Assembly: GCF_903903185.1 (NCBI RefSeq)
Contig: NZ_CAIUXT010000072.1
Location: 1-48,402, forward strand
Direction: 5' to 3'
Source: an uncultured Rhodoblastus sp.
GTDB taxonomy: Bacteria; Pseudomonadota; Alphaproteobacteria; Rhizobiales; Beijerinckiaceae
DNA length: 48,402 bases
Positions 1-7,417 of this stretch are shown in pieces. Within the stretch, counting starts at the first letter, position 1. Every line of letters starts with the position of its first letter. Made by a program: the position numbers and the translations under genes. Under the pieces are notes generated by a model. The model worked only from the letters and a program-made list of their open reading frames with translations. It was not told the DNA's origin and made no database searches.

Positions 1-119
1 CACAAAACTGCCACACATCGTCGGAAAAATCGTTCGACGGGAATCTGGCTCCGGGGAACCGTATGGCAATTTCGAATGAGGGTTCCGCGCAATTTTGTGG
101 GAACGGTGGGGCGAGAATT
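1..119 (+). repeat. Left arm of a perfect 119-bp inverted repeat (integrase 5' region)
   Basis: These bases are identical, base for base, to the reverse complement of 2790-2908. Read in frame +1 they encode the integrase N-terminal segment that includes the GTVWQFRMRVP motif. Identity stops exactly after base 119. The match is open at the window's left edge, so the true repeat may be longer. Confidence 0.95.
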
Positions 120-207
120 CCGACTTGTGGAAAAGCACAAGGATCGCCTCGCGGCCTCATCCAACGCGCCTGTGACGTGGATGAGTTCAAGACGGAGACC
201 TACCTGA
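1..207 (+). pseudogene. Truncated second copy of the integrase N-terminus
   Basis: Frame +1 reads through the same HRRKNRSTGIW and RGTVWQFRMRVP residues as the full integrase at 1454-3034, but on the opposite strand. After VGRE the sequence leaves the integrase, continues for about 29 unrelated codons and stops at the TGA at 205-207. No core-binding or catalytic domain follows, so this is an integrase remnant and not a working gene. It probably arose when two related islands, or a duplicated attachment region, recombined at the same tRNA locus. The start lies outside the window. Confidence 0.75.
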
Positions 208-287
208 CGGTTGTGGGTCGCTTCATTCGAATCCGGGCATCGCTGGACGAGTTTAGAGACGTCCTGACTGAAGGACAGGAGCGTTGA
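120..287 (+). pseudogene. Coding-like tail of unknown gene after the repeat junction
   Basis: Downstream of the repeat junction, the frame ending at the TGA at 285-287 reads plausibly as protein (DEFKTETYLTVVGRFIRI, then a charged tail ending GQER). It is in a different frame from the integrase fragment. It looks like the 3' end of a gene whose 5' part was replaced when the integrase fragment was joined on. I recognise no family, and it could be chance reading frame. A hairpin terminator follows within 40 bases, which favours a real gene end. Confidence 0.35.
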
Positions 288-322
288 AATCGCATAATCA
301 AAAAAACGGCGGCCATGGGCAA

Positions 323-347
323 GGGAGTCGGATGACTCCCTTAATTT
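323..347 (+). terminator. Putative intrinsic terminator
   Basis: A perfect 7-bp stem (GGGAGTC / GACTCCC) with a GGAT loop at 323-340 is followed by TTAATTTG. It lies 35 bases after the truncated reading frame at 287 and could also close the minus-strand gene ending at 372, although the T-rich side favours the plus strand. Confidence 0.5.
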
Positions 348-371
348 GTTCGGGACAAAGGCCTGTCCAAG

Positions 372-938
372 TCAGCGACGTGGATGCGTATATTGGGACG
401 AAACAGATTGAGACCTGCGTTTCTCCCGAGCCATAGTTAATGGGCGTGTCCTTGCAATAGATTCCGACTTAGGCATGTGCTTGTTTAAAATGTTAATAAT
501 AGCAGCAAGCGCAGGATTCAATTGTGGGAACAGTTTAAGCGTTTCTCCTTTTACGCTGTCCTCGTCACTCGTCTGCTCGTATAACGCATCGACGATTTCA
601 AATATACAAGTGATATCATAATTATTGCTTACGACTTTCCAAGGAAGCGTCGCAAGAGCGGTATTAAGCAGAAGCATGTTTCGCGTGCCGTTGGTCTCAC
701 GAAATATGTCGTTTTTTGCCGGTTTAAGCTTACTGAAATGAATCGGCACTGCGAATGCCGCGTATGTTTTTTTTCTCTTTTTCGAAAATGCGGGAGAGAA
801 GATATCTCTGCTCAACCGCCATTCCAGATTCAAACGTTTTAGCTCGCGAGTGAGTTCTATTCTCCAGCCCCCCTCGGTTCCCTGTGTGTTGTGTCGCTTT
901 GCGCCAACCGGCTTCTTCGAGTCAACGGATCGTCTCAT
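372..938 (-). CDS. Hypothetical island protein (188 aa)
   Basis: I do not recognise this protein. It is clearly AT-richer than the surrounding chromosome (many AAA, TTT and ATA codons) and basic at both ends (RRSVDSKKPVGAKRH at the start, REKRRSQS near the end). It has a more hydrophobic middle and no signal peptide or membrane span. The start is supported by a strong Shine-Dalgarno sequence (GAGGAGAG, 5 bases before ATG) and by a near-consensus sigma70 promoter 48-76 bases upstream. It is the only cargo gene of the visible island segment between the integrase and the truncated integrase copy. Base composition and context indicate horizontal acquisition; function is unknown. Confidence 0.65.
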   Translation of the reverse strand: MRRSVDSKKPVGAKRHNTQGTEGGWRIELTRELKRLNLEWRLSRDIFSPAFSKKRKKTYAAFAVPIHFSKLKPAKNDIFRETNGTRNMLLLNTALATLPWKVVSNNYDITCIFEIVDALYEQTSDEDSVKGETLKLFPQLNPALAAIINILNKHMPKSESIARTRPLTMAREKRRSQSVSSQYTHPRR

Positions 939-985
939 ACCAACTCTCCTCGCGAATTAATGACTGACTGGACAGTCGATAATTA

Positions 986-1014
986 AAAATACCCCTAAAA
1001 TATCGATTTGTCAA
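986..1014 (-). promoter_or_regulatory. Sigma70-type promoter for the 188-aa island gene
   Basis: On the minus strand there is a TTGACA -35 box (1009-1014), a 17-base spacer and a TATTTT -10 box (986-991). It points at the gene starting at 938, giving an untranslated leader of about 40 bases. The -35 is a perfect consensus match. Confidence 0.65.
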
Positions 1015-1162
1015 GTGTTGGCTCGATTTCGATCAAATTTGTCGATGCATAAAGGTGCCATACACAAATATATGTAAACAATTCGGCATGAAAGATGTGA
1101 ACATTTTTGCGTTGATGTCCGTAGAAATTAACCATTTTTCAACGCTAATTGCCTGACAATCG

Positions 1163-1183
1163 GTAAACAATATATGTGTTTAC
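1163..1183. promoter_or_regulatory. Palindromic operator-like site
   Basis: GTAAACA and TGTTTAC arms are separated by 7 bases (ATATATG), making a perfect 7-bp inverted repeat. A single GTAAACA half-site preceded by AATATAT also occurs at 1074-1080. Both lie in the AT-rich stretch upstream of the island promoter and are candidate sites for an island regulator or a recombination directionality protein. Confidence 0.35.
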
Positions 1184-1320
1184 ATGCGACGTCGTCGATG
1201 CACGGCTTGAAATTTATTGTGGAATTTGGAAGCACCCCGATTTGGGGGGATCATAAAACGCGCTGAAAACACCCCACCGGGATACGACATCATCGGGAGT
1301 CATCACAGCGGAACAACAGC

Positions 1321-1461
1321 TTATCCGCCCATGCTCAGCGCGTTCATCCCGCCGCCAGCCGCCACGACAGCCCCGTAGCAGCCCCCCTCGCACATCAACT
1401 GGCGTAGCTTCACGATGTTGGGAAAGCGTGTTCCGGCTTCCGGGGTGCCCTGATCAACGGC
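1321..1461 (-). pseudogene. Possible gene remnant overlapping the integrase 3' end
   Basis: An open frame of 46 codons without a clear start runs from just after a TGA at 1462-1464 to a TAA at 1321-1323. It contains FPNIVKLRQLMCEGGCYGA and a Gly-rich end (AAGGGMNALSMGG). The composition is protein-like, and the Gly-rich end is faintly reminiscent of thiolase C-termini, but this is weak. It overlaps the integrase stop by 8 bases in another frame. It may be a chance frame. Confidence 0.2.
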
Positions 1462-3034
1462 TCAAATGCCCCAAGCAAAGTGTTTGATATTCCACTTGCT
1501 TTATAGCGTCCAACAACGCCGCCGCCGGATACCCGCGCCCATAATTTTCCGCCGTGGCGTCGCCATCGCCATTCTCGTTTGCCCATCCGCCGAGCGCATA
1601 TGTGATATCTTTTGGTATCCGGGCTTCTCGGAGGGCATCACGAAAATTATGTCGGAAGCTATGGAACGACGTTCGTGGCCGCTTCGCCCCCGCTTTTTCG
1701 AGGAAACGCGCGAACCACTTGGAGAAGTTGTCGCTGTAATATCCCGTCGACGCCAACGAGAGTTCTGGAAAGAGCTTTCCTTGACCACTCCCTCGGCGCT
1801 CCGCAAGGTGTTCATTGAAGCCGAATTCCAAGAGCTTCGGATGGACAGGGATAATCCGCTCGGCGTTTTCGGTCTTCAATTTTTTCCCGGTAGCCGCGCC
1901 AGCCGTTTCCGTGGTGACCACGAAACATTCAATGCCAACAATCGTGCGCACATCCGCGACATCGAGTTGACAAATCTCATTCAATCGCATGCCGGAGAAA
2001 AGACCAATCAACGGGACCCAAAAACGCCCGCGACGTGGATGGTTTTCACCCGGACTGGCATATCCTGCCTCATCATCAACGCATCCTCGAAAAAGCGGCG
2101 CGCTGAAAATCCCAGTCAATTGTTCGGTCGAAAAAGGCTTACGCTTGTCTTTTTTCCGCACTGGATCGACGACCCTGAGTCCGCGCGCTGGATTTTTGGA
2201 AATGATGCCCTCGTTTTCGGCCCAGTTGAATAGGGCGGAAAGCACTACGAGGTGAAGGTTTACCGTGGTTGGACTCATCGGGGCGAGACCTTCCGCCTTG
2301 GCTCGTTCGACGACGGCTTTCCCGCTTATGTTCCCATAACGCTTCACGGCATTGGGCGGCATCGACCGCAGCGTTTCGAGGACACGACGACAGTCATCGC
2401 GGGTTACTGAGGCAATCGGGGCGGATTCGCCTACGAGTTCGGCCAGACGATTATATATTGAGCGGTAGGCAAGCAGTGTTTTGGCGGAGCGGTGCGCTGC
2501 CGGATCGTCGACGAATCGTTGGTATATATCCTTCAGCGTCAATACCGGCTGGACCGGTCGGACAGGCTGAGGCGGCATGATCGGCTGAGGCGAAGTCGCA
2601 GCCTCTTGGCGTGGTGCGACGGTTTCTTGTCGCCTCACCGAAACAGTTTCGCACTCGGGGACAAATGGTTGAGGCATTGAGGCTCCCGTCCCCTGCCCTC
2701 CCCGGAACATTTGCTCGATCTCAAACGCGACGATCCGCGCCCGACGGATGGCGTCACGATAATCCGAGGTTTGAAGCGACCGGTAGACCAATTCTCGCCC
2801 CACCGTTCCCACAAAATTGCGCGGAACCCTCATTCGAAATTGCCATACGGTTCCCCGGAGCCAGATTCCCGTCGAACGATTTTTCCGACGATGTGTGGCA
2901 GTTTTGTGTGGCAGGGTTGTGTGGCAGTCTGGGCGAGTGTTTTCCCCACGGTTACAAACACTTATGGCCGATTCGGCGTCCTCAATGTGTGGCGCCGTTG
3001 TGCGACAGTCTTGTGTGACTGTAGCTGAAATCAT
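1454..3034 (-). CDS. Tyrosine recombinase / site-specific integrase
   Basis: This would catalyse integration and excision of the island by strand exchange through a tyrosine nucleophile. Visible domains: a DUF6538-type N-terminal beta-strand motif (GTVWQFRMRVP, about residues 61-71), a Pro/Gln-rich linker (about 120-165), a SAM-like core-binding domain (about 165-285) and the catalytic domain with Arg in GMRLNE, HSFRH and a late Tyr in ENYGRGY. The end LCLGHLSR fits family length, so it is complete. The gene begins 26 bases from the CCA end of tRNA-Val, the classical position of a tRNA-targeting island integrase. ATG at 3034 is used here, but the first ~48 codons overlap two iteron arrays and may not be translated; no standard start lies closer to the domain. 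Likely autoregulated through those iterons. Confidence 0.9.
   Translation of the reverse strand: MISATVTQDCRTTAPHIEDAESAISVCNRGENTRPDCHTTLPHKTATHRRKNRSTGIWLRGTVWQFRMRVPRNFVGTVGRELVYRSLQTSDYRDAIRRARIVAFEIEQMFRGGQGTGASMPQPFVPECETVSVRRQETVAPRQEAATSPQPIMPPQPVRPVQPVLTLKDIYQRFVDDPAAHRSAKTLLAYRSIYNRLAELVGESAPIASVTRDDCRRVLETLRSMPPNAVKRYGNISGKAVVERAKAEGLAPMSPTTVNLHLVVLSALFNWAENEGIISKNPARGLRVVDPVRKKDKRKPFSTEQLTGIFSAPLFRGCVDDEAGYASPGENHPRRGRFWVPLIGLFSGMRLNEICQLDVADVRTIVGIECFVVTTETAGAATGKKLKTENAERIIPVHPKLLEFGFNEHLAERRGSGQGKLFPELSLASTGYYSDNFSKWFARFLEKAGAKRPRTSFHSFRHNFRDALREARIPKDITYALGGWANENGDGDATAENYGRGYPAAALLDAIKQVEYQTLCLGHLSR
2790..2908 (-). repeat. Right arm of the 119-bp inverted repeat
   Basis: Exact reverse complement of bases 1-119, covering codons for the integrase N-terminal motif and one and a half of the 13-bp iterons. 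The two arms flank a segment of about 2.7 kb. Confidence 0.95.
2892..2930. repeat. Three tandem 13-bp iterons (array 1)
   Basis: TGTGTGGCAG occurs at 2892, 2905 and 2918, at an exact 13-base period with a variable three-base tail. Because 13 is not a multiple of three, the repeats change reading frame inside the integrase leader, so they are conserved as DNA and not as protein. They are candidate arm-type binding sites for the integrase or an excisionase. Confidence 0.75.
2986..3024. repeat. Three tandem 13-bp iterons (array 2)
   Basis: More divergent copies (TGTGTGGCGCCGT, TGTGCGACAGTCT, TGTGTGACTGTAG) begin at 2986, 2999 and 3012, again with period 13. They lie between array 1 and tRNA-Val and overlap the annotated integrase start. 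Two groups of arm sites next to a tRNA is the architecture expected of an attachment region. Confidence 0.6.
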
Positions 3035-3059
3035 TGTGAATTCAGATGGTTGTGAAAAA

Positions 3060-3134
3060 TGGTGGGCGATATAGGGATCGAACCTATGACCCCACCCGTG
3101 TGAAGGGTGTGCTCTCCCGCTGAGCTAATCGCCC
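3060..3134 (-). tRNA. tRNA-Val (anticodon CAC)
   Basis: 75 nt with encoded CCA. It has a 7-bp acceptor stem GGGCGAT/ATCGCCC, D arm GCTC/GAGC, anticodon stem CACCC/GGGTG with loop TTCACAC (anticodon CAC, reads GUG), T arm ATAGG-TTCGATC-CCTAT and ACCA at the 3' end. It is intact, and the integrase starts 26 bases beyond its 3' end, so this is the probable integration target of the island. Confidence 0.97.
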
Positions 3135-3357
3135 GGACGTCAGGGATTTTTCGATTAATCCGCATCGTCGGAGGCCCTGTTTAGAAAACCCGCGCCGCCG
3201 CGTCAAGGCGTTCGCGCCGCCGCCGGGGTTATTCGAGGTTCACCACGGCGGCAAAAAATTTTGCCAGGGAGTCCTTTTGTGGCGAAAATGCGTTAAGGAA
3301 TCGGTCGGCGGCACGGGACGGGCCGTCTGAAAATCGGGTGAAGCGGGAGCTAATCGC

Positions 3358-3975
3358 ATGGTGGGTCGCAATTCGCTTTTTGGTTGGCGCCTTTCGTTTG
3401 GCGCCGGTCCAGTCAAAGCCTTGGCGCTGGCTGGCCTTTGCCTTTTATCCGCCGCCCCGGCGCGCGCGGATATCTTCTCCGACATTTTTGGCGGCGGGCG
3501 CCCGCTCTCGCGCGAGGGACGCCCGCTCGCCGGCGGCATTCCGCGCGAGACCGTGGCCTATTCGGGCCGTGAAGGCGCCGGGTCCATCGTCGTCGCCACC
3601 TCCGAGCGCCGGCTCTATTACGTGCTCGGCGACGGGCAGGCGCTGCGCTATGGCGTCGGCGTCGGGCGGCCCGGCTTCGAATGGTCGGGCGCGCATCATG
3701 TCACCGCCAAGCGCGAATGGCCGGACTGGACGCCGCCGGCCCAGATGATCGCGCGCCGCCCCGACCTGCCGCGCCATATGGAAGGGGGGATAAAAAATCC
3801 GCTCGGCGCGCGGGCGATCTATATCGGCGGCACCCTTTACCGCATTCACGGCTCCAACGAGCCGGAAACCATCGGCCAGGCGGTGTCCTCCGGCTGCATC
3901 CGGATGACCAATAACGACGTAATCGATCTCTACGACCGGGTCAGGATCGGCGCGCGGGTGGTCGTCCAGCGCTGA
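3358..3975 (+). CDS. Periplasmic L,D-transpeptidase (YkuD domain)
   Basis: This should cross-link peptidoglycan peptides or attach proteins to them through a catalytic Cys. A signal peptide covers about residues 1-38 (hydrophobic ALALAGLCLLSAAP, cleavage after ARA). The YkuD domain follows from about residue 60. The active-site block runs HGSNEPETIGQAVSSGCIRM near residues 168-187, with the conserved His and the SGC-R catalytic signature, and it ends shortly after as in the short ErfK/YbiS/YnhG members. GGGAG lies 8 bases before the ATG. It is followed 119 bases later by the caspase-like gene in the same direction; a functional link between them is not shown. Confidence 0.93.
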   Translation: MVGRNSLFGWRLSFGAGPVKALALAGLCLLSAAPARADIFSDIFGGGRPLSREGRPLAGGIPRETVAYSGREGAGSIVVATSERRLYYVLGDGQALRYGVGVGRPGFEWSGAHHVTAKREWPDWTPPAQMIARRPDLPRHMEGGIKNPLGARAIYIGGTLYRIHGSNEPETIGQAVSSGCIRMTNNDVIDLYDRVRIGARVVVQR

Positions 3976-4094
3976 CAAGGCCAAAATCGCCGGCGGCGAT
4001 CGTTCAGCCGGCGTTCAGCCGCGCGCCCGCCAGATAGGCGCCGCGCAGCGGATTTTTCGCGCCGCGAAGCGTGGCATCGCCCAAAAGGAACTGC

Positions 4095-6233
4095 ATGACG
4101 CGCCAGGCCCGCTTTTACGGATCGGCCCGCTTTTTCGCCGCCGTCCTGATGGTTGGCGCGCTCACGGCGGGCCGGCAACAAATCTCGGCGCAGCCGGCGT
4201 CGGCGACCTCATCGCGCCTCGCGCTGGTGATCGGCGAGGCAGGATACAAGAATGGCCCCCTGTCCTCGGCGGCCAATGACGCCGGCCTGATCGCCGACAC
4301 ATTGCAGAAGGCGGGATTCGACGTCACCGGCGCCGCCGATCTCGACCAGAACGGTTTGCGCCTCACGTTGCGCGATTTCGTCGACAAGGCCTCGATCGCC
4401 GGTCCCAACGCCATGGTCTTCATCTATCTGGCCGGCCGGGGCGTGCAATATGAGGGCGAGAATTACCTCGCGCCCGTCGATGCGGTCATTCCCCGCGCCG
4501 TCAATGTGCCGCTGGAGGCGGTGCGGCTGCGCGATTATCTGCAACCGCTGTCGCAAATGCCGCTCAAGGCGCGGGTCATCGTGCTCGACGCGGCGCGCAT
4601 CAATGCTTTCGCGCAAGATGGCGCGCCGCTGGCCGGCGGCCTTGCTCTGGTCGAACCCGAGCCGGGCGAATTGATCGCCTTCAACGCCGCGCCGGGTTCG
4701 GTGGCGCCCGCCGAGACCGGCCCCTATGGCGTCTATGCCCAGGCGCTGAGCGAAATGCTGCGCGAAGGCGGCCTGCCGCTCGACGCGGCTTTCGCCCGCA
4801 CGAGGCTTCGGGTTTCCGAACGGACCAGAGGCGCGCAGGTTCCGTGGAGCGAATCGAAAATTTTGCCGGCGCCGGCGCTGTTCGCCCGCGCCCCCGGCGC
4901 GCCGCCGCCCGCCGTCGCGTTCGAGACCCAGGCCAACATGCGCGCCCGGCCGATCCGTGATTTTCCGGTCGATCAGGCCTATGGCGCGGCGCTCGAACAG
5001 GACACGCTTTCAGCTTACGTCGATTTCCTCAACGCCTATCCCAATTCCGCCTATGCCGAGCGCGCGCGCGCCATGCTGGCGCTGCGCCGCGAGGCGGTGA
5101 CGTGGCGGCGCGCGTGGCTCGCCAATATGCCCGGCGCCTACTGGACCTATCTGCAATTTTATCCGCGCGGGCCGCACGCCGAGGACGCCCGCCGCCGCCT
5201 CGGTCTGCTCAACGTCGCGCTGTTGCCGCCGCCGCGTTTCGACGCTTACGCTTTCGACGTTCCGCCGCCGGCCGACGCGGAGGAGATCTATTTCAACCGG
5301 CCCTATGTGGTGTTCGACGATCCGGCCTGGGGCGCGCCGCCGCCGATGACCTATCTGTTGCCCGAGCGCCCGTTCCTGGTCGAGCGCGCGCCTCCCGCGC
5401 CGCCCTATGCCGGATTGCTGCCGCTGGTCGCGGCGCCGCTGCTTTTCGCCATTCCCGCCGTCCGGCAGGGGATTTTTCATGCGCCCGCCGCCGTCACGGC
5501 GCAGCAGCCCGGCGCCGACGCCTGGTACAGCAGCCGTAATGGCAAGCCGCCCGGCGCGGCGCCTGCGACGCCCGGCGCGCCCAGCGGAAAGCCTTTGCCG
5601 CCTGGTCCGCAGCGACAAAACGCCGCCCCTCCAAGCCCGGGCAAGTCCCCCGGGACGCCCTTGCCGCATCAGGCCAGTGCGCCCGGCGCGGCGCCGGTTG
5701 GAACGCCGGGCGGCGCTGCCTTGCCGCATGGCCCGCAGCCCCCTAAAGCCGCGCCGCCCGCCGTGACGCCCCTGCCCCACCCGGCGAATGCGACCGGATC
5801 AGCGCCCGCGCCTCAAGCCCCAAAAGCCCGCAAAGCCCCGAAAGCTCCAATTGCCGCTCCACCGGGCGGGACGGTCTTGCCCCATACGGCAAATGCGCCC
5901 AATGCACCGCCCGGCCGAGCGACCTTGCCGCGGGCCCCGCAGGCCCCGAACGCCGCGCCTCCCGGCGGGCAGCGCCCAGCCGTCGCGCCGGTTCCCCATG
6001 GGGCGCCGCCGCATCCGGATGCGCCCAGGCCGCAAGCGGAGCCTCAGCGTCCTCAGACGCCTCGTCCAGCGGCCGCGCCGCCGACGCCGCCTCCCGCCGC
6101 GCCGCCTGCCGCCGCGCCGCATCCTGCTGCTCCGCCCCAGCCCGGTCCGCCGAAACTCGAACCTCCACATGGCGCGCCGTCCCAGCAGCAGCGTCCCCGT
6201 TGCGGCACGGCCGGCGAAGCGCCCTGCCGTTGA
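4095..6233 (+). CDS. Caspase-fold (peptidase C14) protein lacking both catalytic residues
   Basis: The N-terminus is a signal-like hydrophobic stretch (about residues 10-27). Residues about 40-260 follow the metacaspase/C14 fold: RLALVIGEAGY, SSAANDAGLIADTLQKAGFDV, then the strand FIYLAGRGVQYEGENYLAP and VIVLDAARINAF. In active relatives these read YxAGHGVQ and LDACRNNPF. Here His is replaced by Arg115 and Cys by Ala167, so the protein should be proteolytically dead. Residues about 290-390 contain short tetratricopeptide-like segments (AYVDFLNAYPNSAYAERARAML). The last ~230 residues are a Pro/Ala-rich low-complexity tail with repeated LPH, PPG and AAPP motifs, possibly a cell-wall-spanning or binding region. 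ATG at 4095 is preferred (AAGGA 6 bases upstream) over ATG 4071. A strong terminator follows. Confidence 0.85.
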   Translation: MTRQARFYGSARFFAAVLMVGALTAGRQQISAQPASATSSRLALVIGEAGYKNGPLSSAANDAGLIADTLQKAGFDVTGAADLDQNGLRLTLRDFVDKASIAGPNAMVFIYLAGRGVQYEGENYLAPVDAVIPRAVNVPLEAVRLRDYLQPLSQMPLKARVIVLDAARINAFAQDGAPLAGGLALVEPEPGELIAFNAAPGSVAPAETGPYGVYAQALSEMLREGGLPLDAAFARTRLRVSERTRGAQVPWSESKILPAPALFARAPGAPPPAVAFETQANMRARPIRDFPVDQAYGAALEQDTLSAYVDFLNAYPNSAYAERARAMLALRREAVTWRRAWLANMPGAYWTYLQFYPRGPHAEDARRRLGLLNVALLPPPRFDAYAFDVPPPADAEEIYFNRPYVVFDDPAWGAPPPMTYLLPERPFLVERAPPAPPYAGLLPLVAAPLLFAIPAVRQGIFHAPAAVTAQQPGADAWYSSRNGKPPGAAPATPGAPSGKPLPPGPQRQNAAPPSPGKSPGTPLPHQASAPGAAPVGTPGGAALPHGPQPPKAAPPAVTPLPHPANATGSAPAPQAPKARKAPKAPIAAPPGGTVLPHTANAPNAPPGRATLPRAPQAPNAAPPGGQRPAVAPVPHGAPPHPDAPRPQAEPQRPQTPRPAAAPPTPPPAAPPAAAPHPAAPPQPGPPKLEPPHGAPSQQQRPRCGTAGEAPCR

Positions 6234-6250
6234 GTTTTGGGTTTTGGGGC

Positions 6251-6289
6251 AAAAAACGCCCGTTGCGTCTCCCGCGCCGGGCGTTTTTT
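6251..6289 (+). terminator. Intrinsic terminator of the caspase-like gene
   Basis: AAAAAACGCCCG pairs with CGGGCGTTTTTT across a 15-base loop, 18 bases after the stop codon. The symmetric A and T tracts allow bidirectional use. Confidence 0.88.
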
Positions 6290-6405
6290 CGCTGCATGCG
6301 CTTTCATCTCGATCTCGATGCGCGGGACCTGTGGAGACACATTCGCGCCGTTACGCTATCACGAATCGCGGCGCAGCAGCCGCTGCGACCAGCCGCATAG
6401 GGGTA

Positions 6406-6438
6406 ATACCCTCGACCCTTGAAAAGGACCGAGGGTAT
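6406..6438. repeat. Interspersed hairpin element, copy 1
   Basis: A perfect 9-bp outer stem (ATACCCTCG / CGAGGGTAT) encloses an inner CCTT-GAA-AAGG hairpin. A related copy lies at 23651-23682, with 28 of 32 positions identical and the inner core unchanged. It is intergenic and most likely a REP-like or RNA-structure repeat of this genome. Confidence 0.7.
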
Positions 6439-6610
6439 CCGCTCCGACTGGAGCGGCGCCAGCGGGCGCCGGTAGCGCGTTGCAAGCAAAGGCCGATGGT
6501 ATAAAGCCGCATGGAGCCGCAATGACGGTCATCCGCCAATTTGCGCCGTTCGTCGGCGTGAACCCGGTTCGGGTCTCGACCGCCCAGACTCCCCCCTTTG
6601 ACGGCTGGCG

Positions 6611-7417
6611 TCACTCCCGATGCGCCGCCGCCGCGACGATCAATCCGTCGGAAAACCAGTTGGCGAGAAATTGCGCCGCCATTGCGGCGAGATCTGCTTC
6701 CCCTTCGCCGGGCCGCGAAAAGGCCAGAGCCGCGCAGATGTCGCCGAAGGGTTTGCCGCCAAAAGCCTCGCGCAAGGCCATAGCCTCCAACTCGGCCAGC
6801 AGACGATAGCGGACCTCCAGCCCGTCGCGCCAGACCAGTATGACGCCTTGCGCATCGCCGAAAGCCGCCGGATTGAAGTCGGCGATTTCCGCTTGCGCGG
6901 CCTCGTAACAGCGTAATGCCGCGACGGGCGCGTCGACCAGAACGACGGTAGGATGAAAGCCAAAGCACAGGCGCGGCCAGTCTTCCGGCGGCGCGGCGCC
7001 CAAGCGATCGACCGGCAGAGTCGCCGCGTCGGCGGCGTCGAAGCTGCGCGCCAGCGCTTCCTCCAGCGCCGCCAGTCCGCAGATGAACCCGTCCCCGGCG
7101 AAGGGCGGGGTCTGGCTCAGGAATTCCGGCAGTCCGGCGCCGAACCAGCGCGCGTTGCGATGGCGCGACGGGCGCGCCTCGATATAGGTCTCGACAATGG
7201 CGCCGAAAACCTCGTCGCCCAAAGCCTCGCGCAGCACCGGATAATCATGGCTCAGGAATTCCGCCATGCGCAGGCGAAAACCGTCGTGATAGACCGCGAA
7301 GCGTTCTTCGATGTTTTTACCCCGCGTGGGAGGATTCAACCGCGCCAAGAACACCGAGTCCGGCGTTTCGGCCAGCACATTGGCCTGAAACAGAGCCTGG
7401 ATTTGCGCGAGGTTCAT
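6611..7417 (-). CDS. bufC: BufC/HvfC-type partner protein (DUF2063)
   Basis: This is the partner of the MNIO enzyme, thought to bind the precursor and present its leader. The N-terminal helical DUF2063 domain (about 1-100) shows the family pattern (Q-LF---V, RF-VYHDGFR-RM-E-L---YPVL). The C-terminal part (about 120-268) is the second winged or helical domain with the LCFGFHPTVVLVDAP strand. Its ATG overlaps the bufB stop (ATGA), indicating translational coupling. It is the last gene of the operon. The family assignment is from sequence pattern and gene order; the symbol follows the bufferin nomenclature. Confidence 0.85.
   Translation of the reverse strand: MNLAQIQALFQANVLAETPDSVFLARLNPPTRGKNIEERFAVYHDGFRLRMAEFLSHDYPVLREALGDEVFGAIVETYIEARPSRHRNARWFGAGLPEFLSQTPPFAGDGFICGLAALEEALARSFDAADAATLPVDRLGAAPPEDWPRLCFGFHPTVVLVDAPVAALRCYEAAQAEIADFNPAAFGDAQGVILVWRDGLEVRYRLLAELEAMALREAFGGKPFGDICAALAFSRPGEGEADLAAMAAQFLANWFSDGLIVAAAAHRE

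Larger units (their letters stand above)
939..1453. other. AT-rich intergenic stretch of the island
   Basis: This contains the promoter and palindromic sites listed separately and, at 1321-1461 on the minus strand, a short coding-like remnant. Nothing else recognisable was seen. The 960-1220 part is much richer in A+T than the rest of the window. Confidence 0.6.
6234..6610. other. Convergent intergenic region
   Basis: This separates the caspase-like gene from the convergent bufC-like gene. It holds the terminator at 6251-6289 and the repeated hairpin at 6406-6438. No credible gene was seen. Confidence 0.6.

Noticed and set aside
5540..6230. Repeated LPH/PPG/AAPP codons that looked like a DNA repeat array
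   Set aside because: Unit length and spacing are irregular; this is low-complexity coding sequence of the caspase-like protein's tail.
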